Source: Planctomycetaceae bacterium (GTDB lineage Bacteria; Planctomycetota; Planctomycetia; Pirellulales; Lacipirellulaceae). Taken from it: DNA of 64,000 bases. Made by a program: the position numbers and the translations under genes. Positions 32,879 to 40,770 of this stretch are shown one piece after another. Under the pieces are notes generated by a model. The model was given only the letters and a program-made list of their open reading frames with translations, had not been told where the DNA came from and ran no database searches. The stretch lies in contig PABB01000018.1 of NCBI GenBank assembly GCA_002702655.1, forward strand, positions 1 through 64,000, written 5' to 3'. Within the stretch, counting starts at the first letter, position 1. Each line of letters begins with the position of its first letter.

Positions 32879-33427
32879 CTAGAAGCGGGGTTGGGTCGGC
32901 TTGAACGGCGGCGGGGTCTGCGGCTGGCCGCCTTGCTGCGGTTGGGCGTAGTTGGAGGCGCCGGTCGGGGCGCCGTTGCCCAGTCCGCCCCCGCCCAGGG
33001 TGGTGCGGGCCGCGGTCGGCTTGGGCACCCCGCTGCCACGCTCGTTGGGAATCTGGTCCTCGCCGATCACCTGCAGCAGCTTCGAGATACACAGCTTGTT
33101 CATGCTGGTCCGCAGGTCATGAGCCTCGCTCTTGAGGTACTCGTGCATGCTCGCTGGCAGGCGGACAGTGATCACGCGGGTCGGCTCGCCATCGGGCTCG
33201 GCGGTGGGCCGCTTCTCGCGGAGCTTGACCACCATCTTCTGGATCTTGGCGTATTCGTCGCTCTGCTCAAACGCGGTCAGTTCGTCGAGCGAGGGGAACT
33301 GTTGGCGGACGACGCCCTCGACGCCGAGGACTTCGCGGAAAAAGGTGACCCAATCAGGATCCTGGCGGAACACGCGTTCGGCCGCTTGAAGAACTTCCTG
33401 ATACTTCTGGGGAGATTGGGTGAGCAC
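32879..33427 (-). CDS. Ribbon-helix-helix (HicB-like fold) protein, GTG start (182 aa)
   Basis: After a helical N-terminal half (TQSPQKYQEVLQAAERVFRQDPDWVTFFREVLG), residues 100-140 read RVITVRLPASMHEYLKSEAHDLRTSMNKLCISKLL. This is a ribbon-helix-helix DNA-binding fold of the type in HicB-like and Arc-like repressors. The C-terminal 40 residues are Gly/Gln/Pro-rich and disordered. I chose the GTG at 33427 because AAGGAG sits upstream at the right distance; no in-frame ATG does. No HicA-type toxin is adjacent, so a stand-alone regulator is more likely than an antitoxin. Confidence 0.75.
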   Translation of the reverse strand: MLTQSPQKYQEVLQAAERVFRQDPDWVTFFREVLGVEGVVRQQFPSLDELTAFEQSDEYAKIQKMVVKLREKRPTAEPDGEPTRVITVRLPASMHEYLKSEAHDLRTSMNKLCISKLLQVIGEDQIPNERGSGVPKPTAARTTLGGGGLGNGAPTGASNYAQPQQGGQPQTPPPFKPTQPRF

Positions 33428-33835
33428 GGCTGTCGTCTCCTTCCGATTCAGCGGGAGTAGTCGGTGGCGGCCCGGCGGAAATGCCTCGCGGGCCAGTTTC
33501 AATGCTCCAGTCTTTGCAGGCAGTCCAGCCGGCTTCGTAGGTTCTTGCAGTGCTTGCACTTACAGCGACGCATCGCCGCTGCCTATTTCGCGGCAGGCGG
33601 TGCGCGGGTTTGCGGCACGGCCTGCTGCACAAAAAATAGGCACGCCGATTTTCCCGCTGCGGCGAGTGTCCAGTTGAGGTGTCGTGCGGCGATTCTCCCA
33701 GTTTGCCGCTGCAAATTGCCTGCGGCGCAAAAAAAAAGGCGGCCGAACGGCCGCCCCGGATTCGCTCAAGTTTTTCATCGTCGCTGCCGACGTGGCGGCG
33801 CGGGCTTGCCGAGCCCACCCCGTCCGGCGGCAGTG
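33428..33835. other. Intergenic region
   Basis: About 400 bp between two minus-strand genes. It carries the terminator at 33729-33755 near its far end and the promoter and ribosome-binding site of the RHH gene at its near end. Nothing else is recognisable. Confidence 0.4.
33729..33755 (-). terminator. Rho-independent terminator after the TIM-barrel gene
   Basis: On the minus strand, GGCGGCCG-TT-CGGCCGCC (8-bp perfect stem) is followed by nine T. It lies 81 bp past the stop at 33836. Confidence 0.9.
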
Positions 33836-34768
33836 CTAGCTCTCCAGCTGCGCGACCGCCCGCTCGATCAGCCGCTTGGTCAGCAGGATGCCCGACAGCT
33901 CGTCCGGCGTTTTGCCTTCCCACTCGACGCCCACCCAGCCCTTGTAGCCGGAATCGGCGACGATTTTCATCATCTTGAAGTAGTCGATCTCGGTCTCGAT
34001 GCCGTGGATGTCGAACACATGGCTCTTGGCGCTGACCGCCTTGGCGAACGGCATCAGGTCTTTGACGCCCTGATAGCGGTCGTACTCGTAGAAATTGCCG
34101 AAATCGGGCAGGGCGCCGCAGTTGTCCATGCCCACGGACTTCAGCACCCCCGACAGCCACTCGCCGTCGGAGCTGAGCCCGCCGTGGTTCTCGACGATCA
34201 CGTTGATCCCCAGCGGGGCGGCGAATTCCGAGATCCGGGCCAGGCCGTCGGCCGCGAGCTTGGCTTGTTCCTCGCGGGAGCCGTCCGACTGGGCGTTCAC
34301 GCGGATCGAGTGGCAGCCCAGGAACTTGGCGGCCTCGACCCATTTCTTGTGGTTTTCGACTGTTTGGGTGCGAGCGGCTCCGTCGGCGTCGCCCAGTTTG
34401 CCCTCGCCGTCGACCATGATCAGCAGGCTCTTCACGCCGTGGTCGTCGCACCGCTTGTCGAGCTCGGCCAGGTACTTTTCGTCCTTGGCTTTGTCCTTGA
34501 AGAACGCGTTGACGTATTCCAGGCCGTCGATATCGCACTGCTCGCGGGCGTAGGCGGGGAAGTCGAGGTTATCCAGCTTGCCCCCAAACAGGGCGTTGTG
34601 CAGCGACCACTCGGCCAGCGAGATCCGGAAGCGGGGGGGCTGGGCGTCATCGGACTCGTGGTGGTCGGCCCGGGCGACGGGCGCCCCGGCGGCCAGTCCC
34701 GCCCCGGCGGCGGCGGCTCCAACAGCGAGGAACTGACGACGATCGGACGACGGCTGATTGCTAGGCAT
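33836..34768 (-). CDS. Tat-exported sugar phosphate isomerase/epimerase-like TIM-barrel protein (310 aa)
   Basis: The start MPSNQPSSDRRQFLAVGAAAAGAGLAAG is a twin-arginine signal (DRRQFL), so the folded protein is exported. The rest is a xylose-isomerase-like (AP endonuclease 2 superfamily) TIM barrel. It opens with RISLAEWSLHNALFGGKLDNLDFP and contains FLGCHSIRVNAQSDG, INVIVENHGGLSSD (metal-binding Glu), DFGNFYEYDRYQG, SHVFDIHG and the closing GYKGWVGVEWEG. These features are common in planctomycete sugar-epimerase or inositol-type proteins; the substrate is unknown. I start at ATG 34768 because it puts the RR motif at the normal place. Confidence 0.88.
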   Translation of the reverse strand: MPSNQPSSDRRQFLAVGAAAAGAGLAAGAPVARADHHESDDAQPPRFRISLAEWSLHNALFGGKLDNLDFPAYAREQCDIDGLEYVNAFFKDKAKDEKYLAELDKRCDDHGVKSLLIMVDGEGKLGDADGAARTQTVENHKKWVEAAKFLGCHSIRVNAQSDGSREEQAKLAADGLARISEFAAPLGINVIVENHGGLSSDGEWLSGVLKSVGMDNCGALPDFGNFYEYDRYQGVKDLMPFAKAVSAKSHVFDIHGIETEIDYFKMMKIVADSGYKGWVGVEWEGKTPDELSGILLTKRLIERAVAQLES

Positions 34769-35168
34769 CGTGAGGAAAACTCCGCAGAAGTACGGTTGAG
34801 ACATCGCAGTTTGCGAGAAGCGGGCGAACCCTTGCGGATTCGCACCCGAGTATAGACCTGCCGCGCGGGCGCCGCAAACCGCCGATCACGCACGCCGGCA
34901 TGGGAAATGTGACACGGTTCGCACTGGCCGGTGCCATGCCCACGCCTGTCCGCAGGCGTGGGCATGCGATGTGCGAGTTCAGCATGCCCACGTCGGAAGA
35001 CCGCCGTGGGCATGGCGCCCCATATTGAAAAGTGCGCTGCCTTGCGACTCTCCCCCCGCCCATTGACCCTGTCGCCGCTGGGGTCGAGAATCGGCGATTC
35101 TTCACACTGCCACCGCCGATCGTCACCGATCGCCCCGCTCACCGATCTCGATTTCAGGAGCCCCTGCC
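34769..35168. other. Intergenic region between divergent genes with a hairpin pair
   Basis: 400 bp containing the two CATGCCCACG hairpins at 34935-35014. The promoters of the TIM-barrel gene and icd must be here but cannot be read with confidence. Confidence 0.4.
34935..35014. repeat. Pair of related hairpins (CATGCCCACG family)
   Basis: The first hairpin is CATGCCCACGCCTG/CAGGCGTGGGCATG (14-bp perfect stem, 4-nt loop, 34935-34966). The second is CATGCCCACG/CGTGGGCATG (10-bp stem, 12-nt loop, 34983-35014). The shared outer sequence marks them as members of one intergenic repeat family. Confidence 0.75.
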
Positions 35169-36410
35169 ATGACTGCCGCCCCCCAGCCGATCACCATGAC
35201 CGACGGCGGGCTCAGCGTGCCCGATTGCCCCATCGTCCCGTTCATCGAAGGCGACGGCACCGGCCCCGACATCTGGCGGGCGAGCCAACTGGTCTTCGAC
35301 GCGGCGGTTGAGAAGGCCTACGGCGGCGAGCGGAAGATCGAGTGGAAAGAGGTCCTCGCCGGCGAGAAGGCGTTCAACACGACCGGCAACTGGCTGCCCG
35401 ACGAAACGCTCGACGCGTTCCGCACGTACCTGGTCGGCATCAAGGGCCCGCTGACCACCCCGGTGGGCGGCGGCATTCGTTCGCTGAACGTCGCGCTGCG
35501 GCAGATCCTGGACCTGTACACCTGCCTGCGTCCGGTGCAGTACTTCCAGGGCGTCCCTTCGCCCGTGAAGCAGCCCGAGCTGACCGACATGGTCATCTTT
35601 CGCGAGAACAGCGAGGACATCTACGCGGGCATCGAGTTCGAAAACGGCACGGACGACTGCGACAAGTTCAAGCAGCTGTTCAGCGAAGCCTTCCCCGAGC
35701 GGTGGAAGAAGGTCCGCTTCCCCGACACGGCCGGCATCGGCATCAAGCCGGTCAGCCAACAGGGCACGCACCGGCTGGTCAAGGCGGCCATCCAGTACGC
35801 CATCGACAACGATCGCGAGAGCGTCACGCTGGTGCACAAGGGGAACATCATGAAGTTCACCGAAGGGGCTTTTCGCGACTGGGGCTACGCCACCGCCAAG
35901 AGCGACTTCGGCGCCACCGAACTCGACGGCGGCCCGTGGTGCACGTTCAAGTCGCCCAAGAGCGGCAAAGAGATCGTGGTCAAGGACGTGATCGCCGACG
36001 CCATGCTGCAACAGATCCTCACCCGCCCGGCCGAGTACAGCGTCATCGCCACGCTCAACCTCAACGGCGACTACATCAGCGACGCGCTGGCCGCGTGCGT
36101 CGGGGGGATCGGCATCGCCCCGGGGGGCAACATCAACTACGACACGGGCCACGCCATCTTCGAAGCGACTCACGGCACCGCGCCCAAGTACGCCGGCAAG
36201 GACCAGGTGAACCCCGGCAGCGTGATCCTCTCCGGCGAGATGATGCTGCGGCACCTGGGCTGGACCGAGGCGGCCGACCTGATCATCAAGGGCATCAACG
36301 GCGCCATCGGCGCGAAGACGGTCACGTACGACTTCGAACGCCTGATGGACGGCGCCACGCTGGTCAAATGCAGCGAGTTCGGCGCCGCGGTCGCGAAGCA
36401 CATGGGGTGA
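35169..36410 (+). CDS. icd: NADP-dependent isocitrate dehydrogenase (413 aa)
   Basis: This TCA-cycle enzyme oxidatively decarboxylates isocitrate to 2-oxoglutarate with NADP(+). The substrate loop [13 protein letters not shown] has Ser105, Asn107 and Arg111, corresponding to the regulated Ser113 region of the E. coli enzyme. [43 protein letters not shown] is close to the classical dimeric IDH sequence. The NADP-binding end [33 protein letters not shown] is present, with Lys and Tyr residues favouring NADP. The length is as expected. A GGAG ribosome-binding site precedes ATG 35169. A REP pair starts just after the stop. It is probably monocistronic. Confidence 0.97.
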   Translation: MTAAPQPITMTDGGLSVPDCPIVPFIEGDGTGPDIWRASQLVFDAAVEKAYGGERKIEWKEVLAGEKAFNTTGNWLPDETLDAFRTYLVGIKGPLTTPVGGGIRSLNVALRQILDLYTCLRPVQYFQGVPSPVKQPELTDMVIFRENSEDIYAGIEFENGTDDCDKFKQLFSEAFPERWKKVRFPDTAGIGIKPVSQQGTHRLVKAAIQYAIDNDRESVTLVHKGNIMKFTEGAFRDWGYATAKSDFGATELDGGPWCTFKSPKSGKEIVVKDVIADAMLQQILTRPAEYSVIATLNLNGDYISDALAACVGGIGIAPGGNINYDTGHAIFEATHGTAPKYAGKDQVNPGSVILSGEMMLRHLGWTEAADLIIKGINGAIGAKTVTYDFERLMDGATLVKCSEFGAAVAKHMG

Positions 36411-36423
36411 TTGCTTGGCTCTG

Positions 36424-36560
36424 GGTAGCCCCGGTTCTTGAACCGGGGCCGCCGCAGGCGGCAAGAGGCATCGCTATTGACGGCGACAACTTCGCTGGTC
36501 CGTCGCCCAACACCGCGCCTCTTGCGGCTGCGCCGCCCAGGATCGAGATCCTGGGGGACC
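36424..36560. repeat. REP pair (BIME-like) after icd
   Basis: GGTAGCCCCGGTTCTTGAAC with hairpin CCCCGGTT/AACCGGGG and a second hairpin GCCGCC/GGCGGC is followed by CAAGAGGC. The opposite-facing copy GCCTCTTGCGGC with a CCAGGATC/GATCCTGG palindrome starts at 36517. The same unit recurs at 38741-38880. Confidence 0.8.
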
Positions 36561-36867
36561 CGCTCGTTTTGCACTCTTGCTCTCGTGCAAAACTCGAAAA
36601 TCCACGAGCAAAACTCCCTCATGGCGACGCGGTTGAGTTGATCGCTACCCCTTGCGCGGCCGTGACTTACGCTCGCCGCCGCCAAATCGCCCGCCGCCGC
36701 TTTTGCCAGCAAAACTCCCCCTCGGCGAGCAAAACCCCCACGCCGCCGATCGTCCGCAGGTCACCTTCGGTGGCGCGAGCTACCGCGTGACCTGCAGTCT
36801 TCGTTCTACCCGACCGCGTGGCTCATTTTCGAGCAGAATCTCGCGAAGCAGCGTGGACCAAATCTGG

Positions 36868-36915
36868 GGTCCCCCGGGTTCTCGAACCCAGGCCGCCGCA
36901 GGCGGCGGGGGGAAT
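36868..36915. repeat. REP copy, degenerate
   Basis: CCCGGGTTCTCGAACCCAGG is a near-palindrome followed by GCCGCC-GCA-GGCGGC, the same two-hairpin plan as the other REPs. Confidence 0.7.
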
Positions 36916-37186
36916 AGTCCGGGAGTAACTCGCCCCGGCATGATGCGCTAACGGCGCGAGGGTCTGTTGTAGGTTCGGTCATATTGAGCAGTGGGTTTGC
37001 GCTAGGCGTTGGCCATTTGGGTGAAACATACATCAGTTGTCCTGTTGCACGATTTCGTAGCGTAGATCGTAGCGAGTTTGATGGGGTACGATATGGGTTA
37101 TAGATTACAATCTCCGGCGTGCCCTACATCAAACGGCCTCGCGGGTATCTCATTCAGTCGTCCCCGTATTGAAACTGGAGTCGTCC

Positions 37187-38068
37187 GTGGCGCTTGGAAA
37201 GACTCTTCGGCTATATCTTTCAGACGGCTCCCCAACGGGGCCAATTGTTGCCGAGATCATTAACTGGACTGGGCAAGTGATCGTCGTACCTCGATCTCAA
37301 TTGCATGAGATGGCGAAAAGGGAAGAGTTGCAACGAACCGGTGTCTACATGCTCGTTGGCCCCGATGCCCAGGGGGATGGCGATCGTGTCTACGTTGGTG
37401 AAGCAGATGACGTGTTCGAGCGACTGAAGGCACATGATAAGGACGACACTAAAGATTTCTGGACTCGTGCAGTGACGATAACGAGTAAGGACTTTAATCT
37501 GACGAAGTCGCACGGCCGCTACCTTGAAAGTCGACTGATTGATCTCTCTCAAATTGCCGGTCGCGCGATAGTCGCCAACAACACATCGCCCGGCCTCAAG
37601 ACTCTTCCTGAGTCAGATGTTGCGGATATGGAGTATTTTCTGGATCAGATTCGTCTCATGCTCCCAGTTCTCGGCTTCGATTTCCTCAGGCCACCTGCGA
37701 CGCAAGATCAACCTACTCAGGCCGCCCAGGTGCCAGCCCTCACAATGTCTGAGGTTGGCGTGACGGCGCATGCGAAGGAGATCGACGGAGCATTTGTCGT
37801 ATTGAAGGGCTCGACCGCTCGGCAGAACGGGGCTCCCTCGTGGGATTCATACGTATCGTTGCGCGACGAGCTCGTTGCCCAAGGCCGCCTCATGCCCAAG
37901 GATGCCGAAAGCCTCGAATTCGCGGACGATGTCGAGTTTTCCAGTCCGAGTGCTGCGGCAGCAGTTGTAGCGGCCGGAAATCGCAATGGAAGAATCACTT
38001 GGAAACTTAATGATGGTCGCACTTATGCAGAGTGGAAAGAGTCACTTGTCGAGGAAGCAGAAGGGTAA
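37187..38068 (+). CDS. GIY-YIG nuclease-domain protein with DUF4357-like C-terminus (293 aa)
   Basis: The central domain (about 50-140) has the GIY-YIG nuclease pattern. TGVYMLVGPD is the first element, and RVYVGEADDVFERLKAHD is the second, followed by a conserved Arg/Glu-containing helix (SHGRYLESRLIDLS). The C-terminal 80 residues (GAFVVLKGSTAR ... WKLNDGRTYAEWKESL) match the DUF4357 domain often fused to it. The N-terminus (TLRLYLSDGSPTGPIVAEIINWTG) is the family's usual start. It may cut or process DNA in an accessory role; function is unproven. The start is set at GTG 37187 with GGAG upstream, TTG 37169 being the alternative. GC is about 50%, well below its neighbours, so it was probably acquired laterally. 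REP copies lie on both sides. Confidence 0.82.
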   Translation: MALGKTLRLYLSDGSPTGPIVAEIINWTGQVIVVPRSQLHEMAKREELQRTGVYMLVGPDAQGDGDRVYVGEADDVFERLKAHDKDDTKDFWTRAVTITSKDFNLTKSHGRYLESRLIDLSQIAGRAIVANNTSPGLKTLPESDVADMEYFLDQIRLMLPVLGFDFLRPPATQDQPTQAAQVPALTMSEVGVTAHAKEIDGAFVVLKGSTARQNGAPSWDSYVSLRDELVAQGRLMPKDAESLEFADDVEFSSPSAAAAVVAAGNRNGRITWKLNDGRTYAEWKESLVEEAEG

Positions 38069-38088
38069 CTAGGCGCTCGCATGGTACT

Positions 38089-38140
38089 ATCCGCCTCCTG
38101 CCGCCTGCGGCGGCCCCGGTTCGAGAACCGGGGGGACCTG
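38089..38140. repeat. REP copy before the transposase gene
   Basis: GCCGCCTGCGGCGGC followed by CCCCGGTTCGAGAACCGGGG is the inverse orientation of the unit at 38741. It lies 74 bp upstream of the RAYT start. Confidence 0.8.
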
Positions 38141-38213
38141 GGGTGGGGGGTATGCGCCTGGTTGCGTCGGACCGCGCTGGCGTTGGGCGGCGTGGCGGAT
38201 CATTCTGGCTCGC

Positions 38214-38747
38214 ATGTCCGCTCGCCGCCGGATTATCGACGATCGGCTGTACGCGAACTTCGTCACCTTCTCGGTCGATCGTCGTCGGCGGCTACTCGAT
38301 CGCGAGCGGCCGAAGCGGATTCTGTTGGGCGTGTTGGGCGACGAGTTGACGGCCTTCACGGCGAAGTGCGTGGGGTTTGTCGTGATGCCGGACCACGTGC
38401 ATGCGATTGTGTGGTTCCCTGAGGCCGGCCAGCTCAGCCGGTTCATGCATGCGTGGAAGCGGAAGAGCAGCTTTCACATTCGCAACTGGTACCGTGACCA
38501 CGCGGGGAAGTACTTTGCGAACTTCGGCGAGGGAGAGCGGTTCTGGTTGCCGAAGTATCACGCGTTTGCGATTGAGTCGCGGGGGAAGCTGGAAGAGAAG
38601 TTGGACTACATGCACGAGAATCCCGTGCGAGCCGGGCTCGTGCAGCGGGCCGTTGATTGGCCGTGGAGTTCGGCACGGTGGTATCTGGAAGGCCGATCCG
38701 TCGGCGTGCCGATCGAGTGGGTTGATTGCGGACTTGGGGATGGGTAG
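38214..38747 (+). CDS. REP-associated tyrosine transposase, RAYT (177 aa)
   Basis: This is an IS200/Y1-type transposase domesticated with REP repeats. The HUH metal motif is in [12 protein letters not shown] (about residues 58-69). The nucleophile tyrosine is in [15 protein letters not shown] (about 132-146). The [30 protein letters not shown] and WPWSSARWY segments match the family closely. The enzyme cuts and joins single-stranded REP DNA. REP copies lie on both sides (38089-38140 and 38741-38880), and the TAG stop itself is part of the GGGTAG at the edge of the downstream REP. The frame is intact, so it may still act on the REPs of this chromosome. Confidence 0.92.
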   Translation: MSARRRIIDDRLYANFVTFSVDRRRRLLDRERPKRILLGVLGDELTAFTAKCVGFVVMPDHVHAIVWFPEAGQLSRFMHAWKRKSSFHIRNWYRDHAGKYFANFGEGERFWLPKYHAFAIESRGKLEEKLDYMHENPVRAGLVQRAVDWPWSSARWYLEGRSVGVPIEWVDCGLGDG

Positions 38748-38880
38748 CCCCGGTTCTTGAACCGGGGTCGCCGCAGGCGACAAGAGGCATCGCGAAGGTT
38801 TGGCACTGCCAACGAGATGCAAACCGTGAACCGACGCCTCTTGCGGCTTCGCCGCCCCGGTTCAAGAACCGCGGCTACCC
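38741..38880. repeat. REP pair (BIME) between convergent genes
   Basis: The unit GGGTAGCCCCGGTTCTTGAA with GTCGCCGCAGGCGAC and CAAGAGGC runs inward, and the opposite unit GCCTCTTGCGGC...GCGGCTACCC runs outward, about 140 bp in all. The TAG of the outer GGGTAG ends the RAYT gene on one side (38745-38747) and the Mug gene on the other (38875-38877). Confidence 0.9.
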
Positions 38881-39453
38881 TTGGCGGCGGCGGTGCTGCT
38901 TGTTGGCCCACACGCGCAGCTCGCGAAACAGTTTGGCCAGCGCCGGCGGTTGGTAGTGGGCGTTCAGGCCGCTGGGGTTGGGCAGGACCCAGGCGGGGGC
39001 GCCGCCGAAGGGGGCGGCTTGCAGGCCGACGCCGGCGCGGCGGTCGCCGGTCACCACGCGGTACGGGCCGATGCCCACGAATGCGATCACCGTGGGGCGC
39101 CAGCGCTGGACCTTGGCGGCCAGGATCTTGCCGCCGGCGCGGAGCTCGTCGTCGGTCAACTCGTCGGCCCGCGCGGTCGCCCGCGCCACGACGTTGGTGA
39201 CGCCCAGGTGCAAGTCGAGCAGCAAGTCGCTCTCGTACGGCGAGAACAGCCGCGGGGTGAATCCGCCAGCGTGCAGCGCGGGCCAGAAGCGGTTGCCGGG
39301 GCGGCCAAAGTGGCGCCCGATGGCGGCCGTGTACAGCCCCGGGTTGATGCCGGCGAACAGCACGACCATGTCGTCGGGGACGATGTCGGGGACCGTTTTA
39401 TTGTAGGCGGCCTGCAGTTGGGCCTTGGTCGGCTTGGCGGGAGACGGGGGCAT
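38875..39453 (-). CDS. mug: G/U mismatch-specific DNA glycosylase, Mug/TDG family (192 aa)
   Basis: The enzyme removes uracil (and possibly thymine) from mismatches with guanine, starting base-excision repair. The active-site motif GINPG is at 35-39 and continues AIGRHFGRPGNRFWPAL as in the family. NPSGLNAHY (near 160) is the second motif, which contacts the opposite strand. The length matches bacterial Mug. Start: ATG 39453 at the MPPSPAKPTKAQL beginning; a longer frame to 39636 overlaps an inverted repeat and is not coding. The TAG stop is supplied by the adjacent REP. Confidence 0.92.
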   Translation of the reverse strand: MPPSPAKPTKAQLQAAYNKTVPDIVPDDMVVLFAGINPGLYTAAIGRHFGRPGNRFWPALHAGGFTPRLFSPYESDLLLDLHLGVTNVVARATARADELTDDELRAGGKILAAKVQRWRPTVIAFVGIGPYRVVTGDRRAGVGLQAAPFGGAPAWVLPNPSGLNAHYQPPALAKLFRELRVWANKQHRRRQG

Positions 39454-39843
39454 GGCAGCGGCGGTGTGGAATGTAAGTGATCCCGACGAGCTTATCTCAC
39501 AACGCGGCCGCGGCGCCAGCGAGGGGGATTGTAGGCCAGGACCGATGAGTCGTTCAAACAGGGCCAAGTAGCCGGCGGCACACTTGCCGCCGGGCGGATC
39601 ACGGTGCTCGTTTTGCCTGGCGTTTCCCGGCGGCAAGTGTGCCGCCGGCTAGGATTCCCACGCGGAGAATCGTTGCTAGCGTGTCGCTTTGACGGCGCGG
39701 CGGCGGCAAGCTGCGGGGACTTCTCCGCGGCGTGCGCCAACTGCTGTTGCGGGCCAGCGGCGACGCCGATACAGACTGCGGCACGGTGCGCCAGTGCGCG
39801 CCGCCGCCGTGCAGTTTTCGCCACGTCCTGGAGAGTCGTCACG
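39454..39843. other. Intergenic region with a long inverted repeat
   Basis: 390 bp between divergent genes. It includes the 26-bp-armed repeat at 39569-39651. The rest is GC-rich with no recognisable gene. Confidence 0.45.
39569..39651. repeat. Perfect 26-bp inverted repeat
   Basis: Arms at 39569-39594 (beginning TAGCCGGCGGCACACTTGCC) and 39626-39651 are perfect reverse complements around a 31-bp centre. The long stem and absence of a T tract argue for a mobile or REP-like palindrome rather than a terminator. Confidence 0.88.
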
Positions 39844-40512
39844 ATGTCCATCGTCAATCGCCGCCTCATCGTTGCGACGCTGCTGGTGGGCTGTCTCGCC
39901 GGCATCGAGACCGAAGCCGACGCCCAGTACTATTACCAAGCGCCTCGGAGCGCTTACCAGAACGACACCGTCGGCGGCGCAGTCGTCGGCGGCGGGCTGG
40001 GCGCGGTGACTGGCGCCATCTTCGGCGGTCGGAAACGGGGCGGCGAGAACGCGCTGATCGGCGCCGGGGTGGGCGCGCTGGCCGGCGGTTTGCTCGGCAA
40101 GGCCCAAGACAACGCGGACGCCCGCGCCGTGGCCGCCGGCAATGCCGCCGCGGCCCACGCCAACGCGCAGCTCGCGGCGCAAGCCGTCACGTCCTACGAC
40201 CTGGTGCAGATGACCCAAGCGGGCGTGAGCGAGGATTTGATCATCAGCACGATGCAGAGCCGCGGCGTGCGGCTCGATCTGAGCCCGGGCGGTCTGATCA
40301 GTCTGAAGCAGAGCGGCGTGAGCGATCGGGTGGTCCTGTCGGCCCAACGGATGGCGGGCTACGGGCCGCCGGTCAAGCAGCCGATCAATCCGTCGCCGGT
40401 GGTCGTGGCGCCTGCGCCCGCGGTGATTGTTCGCCCCGCGCCGGTGATCCGCGTCTACGGCGGCGGCGGTTGGGGCCCGCGGTACCACCACCATCATCAC
40501 TGCGGGTGGTGA
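39844..40512 (+). CDS. Secreted glycine-zipper protein (222 aa)
   Basis: A signal peptide (about 1-27, ending ADAQ) is followed by a short Tyr-rich region. Residues about 44-85 form a glycine-zipper membrane-associating hairpin (VGGAVVGGGLGAVTGAIFGG, then ALIGAGVGALAGGLLG), as in the YMGG/Rick_17kDa-type outer-membrane proteins. A small globular segment with a recurrent 'DLVQMTQAGVSEDLIISTMQSRG...DLI.LKQSGVSDRVV' pattern follows, then a Pro/Val-rich stretch and a His-rich tail (YHHHHHCGW). The location is probably the outer membrane. Function is unknown. ATG 39844 is used because the signal peptide begins there. Confidence 0.82.
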   Translation: MSIVNRRLIVATLLVGCLAGIETEADAQYYYQAPRSAYQNDTVGGAVVGGGLGAVTGAIFGGRKRGGENALIGAGVGALAGGLLGKAQDNADARAVAAGNAAAAHANAQLAAQAVTSYDLVQMTQAGVSEDLIISTMQSRGVRLDLSPGGLISLKQSGVSDRVVLSAQRMAGYGPPVKQPINPSPVVVAPAPAVIVRPAPVIRVYGGGGWGPRYHHHHHCGW

Positions 40513-40770
40513 GCTGAGGCGGCGGCCCGACTTGCGATTTGATCGAGTCGCTTTATCTCACGCCGGCGCCGGCGTTTCGACACGAGCGCCCCTATCTTGC
40601 CGCGATGCCGTGTTCCTGTGGAACACTTGGCGTCGACCCGCTCGCGCGGTTACGCTGCATGTTTCCGTGCGCTCTTCGCGTTGACTCTTGGCAGTAGTTT
40701 GCGCTGGCGTTCCTAGCGGTGCGAACTAGCAGGGCGGCGTGGGAGCAAACTCAGTGATCGGGGCAGCATC

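Larger units (their letters stand above)
36411..37186. other. Repeat-rich intergenic region
   Basis: 776 bp after icd. It contains a REP pair (36424-36560), two GCAAAACTC-type short fragments (36585-36615, 36707-36750) and a further REP copy (36868-36915). From about 36950 the base composition drops toward that of the following low-GC gene. I see no coding sequence. Confidence 0.5.

Noticed and set aside
31171-33039. N-terminal extension of the PQQ-like protein by about 170 codons
   Set aside because: The added part is Arg/Pro-rich and the signal peptide begins at 32526/32514. The extension crosses a strong hairpin.
32879-33427. HicA/HicB toxin-antitoxin pair
   Set aside because: The RHH domain is there, but no small toxin gene lies next to it on either side.
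33354-34538. A 394-codon minus-strand frame over the TIM-barrel gene
   Set aside because: Arg/Gly-rich low-complexity translation; the overlapping Tat-signal TIM-barrel frame is clearly the gene.
35154-36464. A 436-codon minus-strand frame opposite icd
   Set aside because: Antisense of a strongly conserved gene, with no signature of its own.
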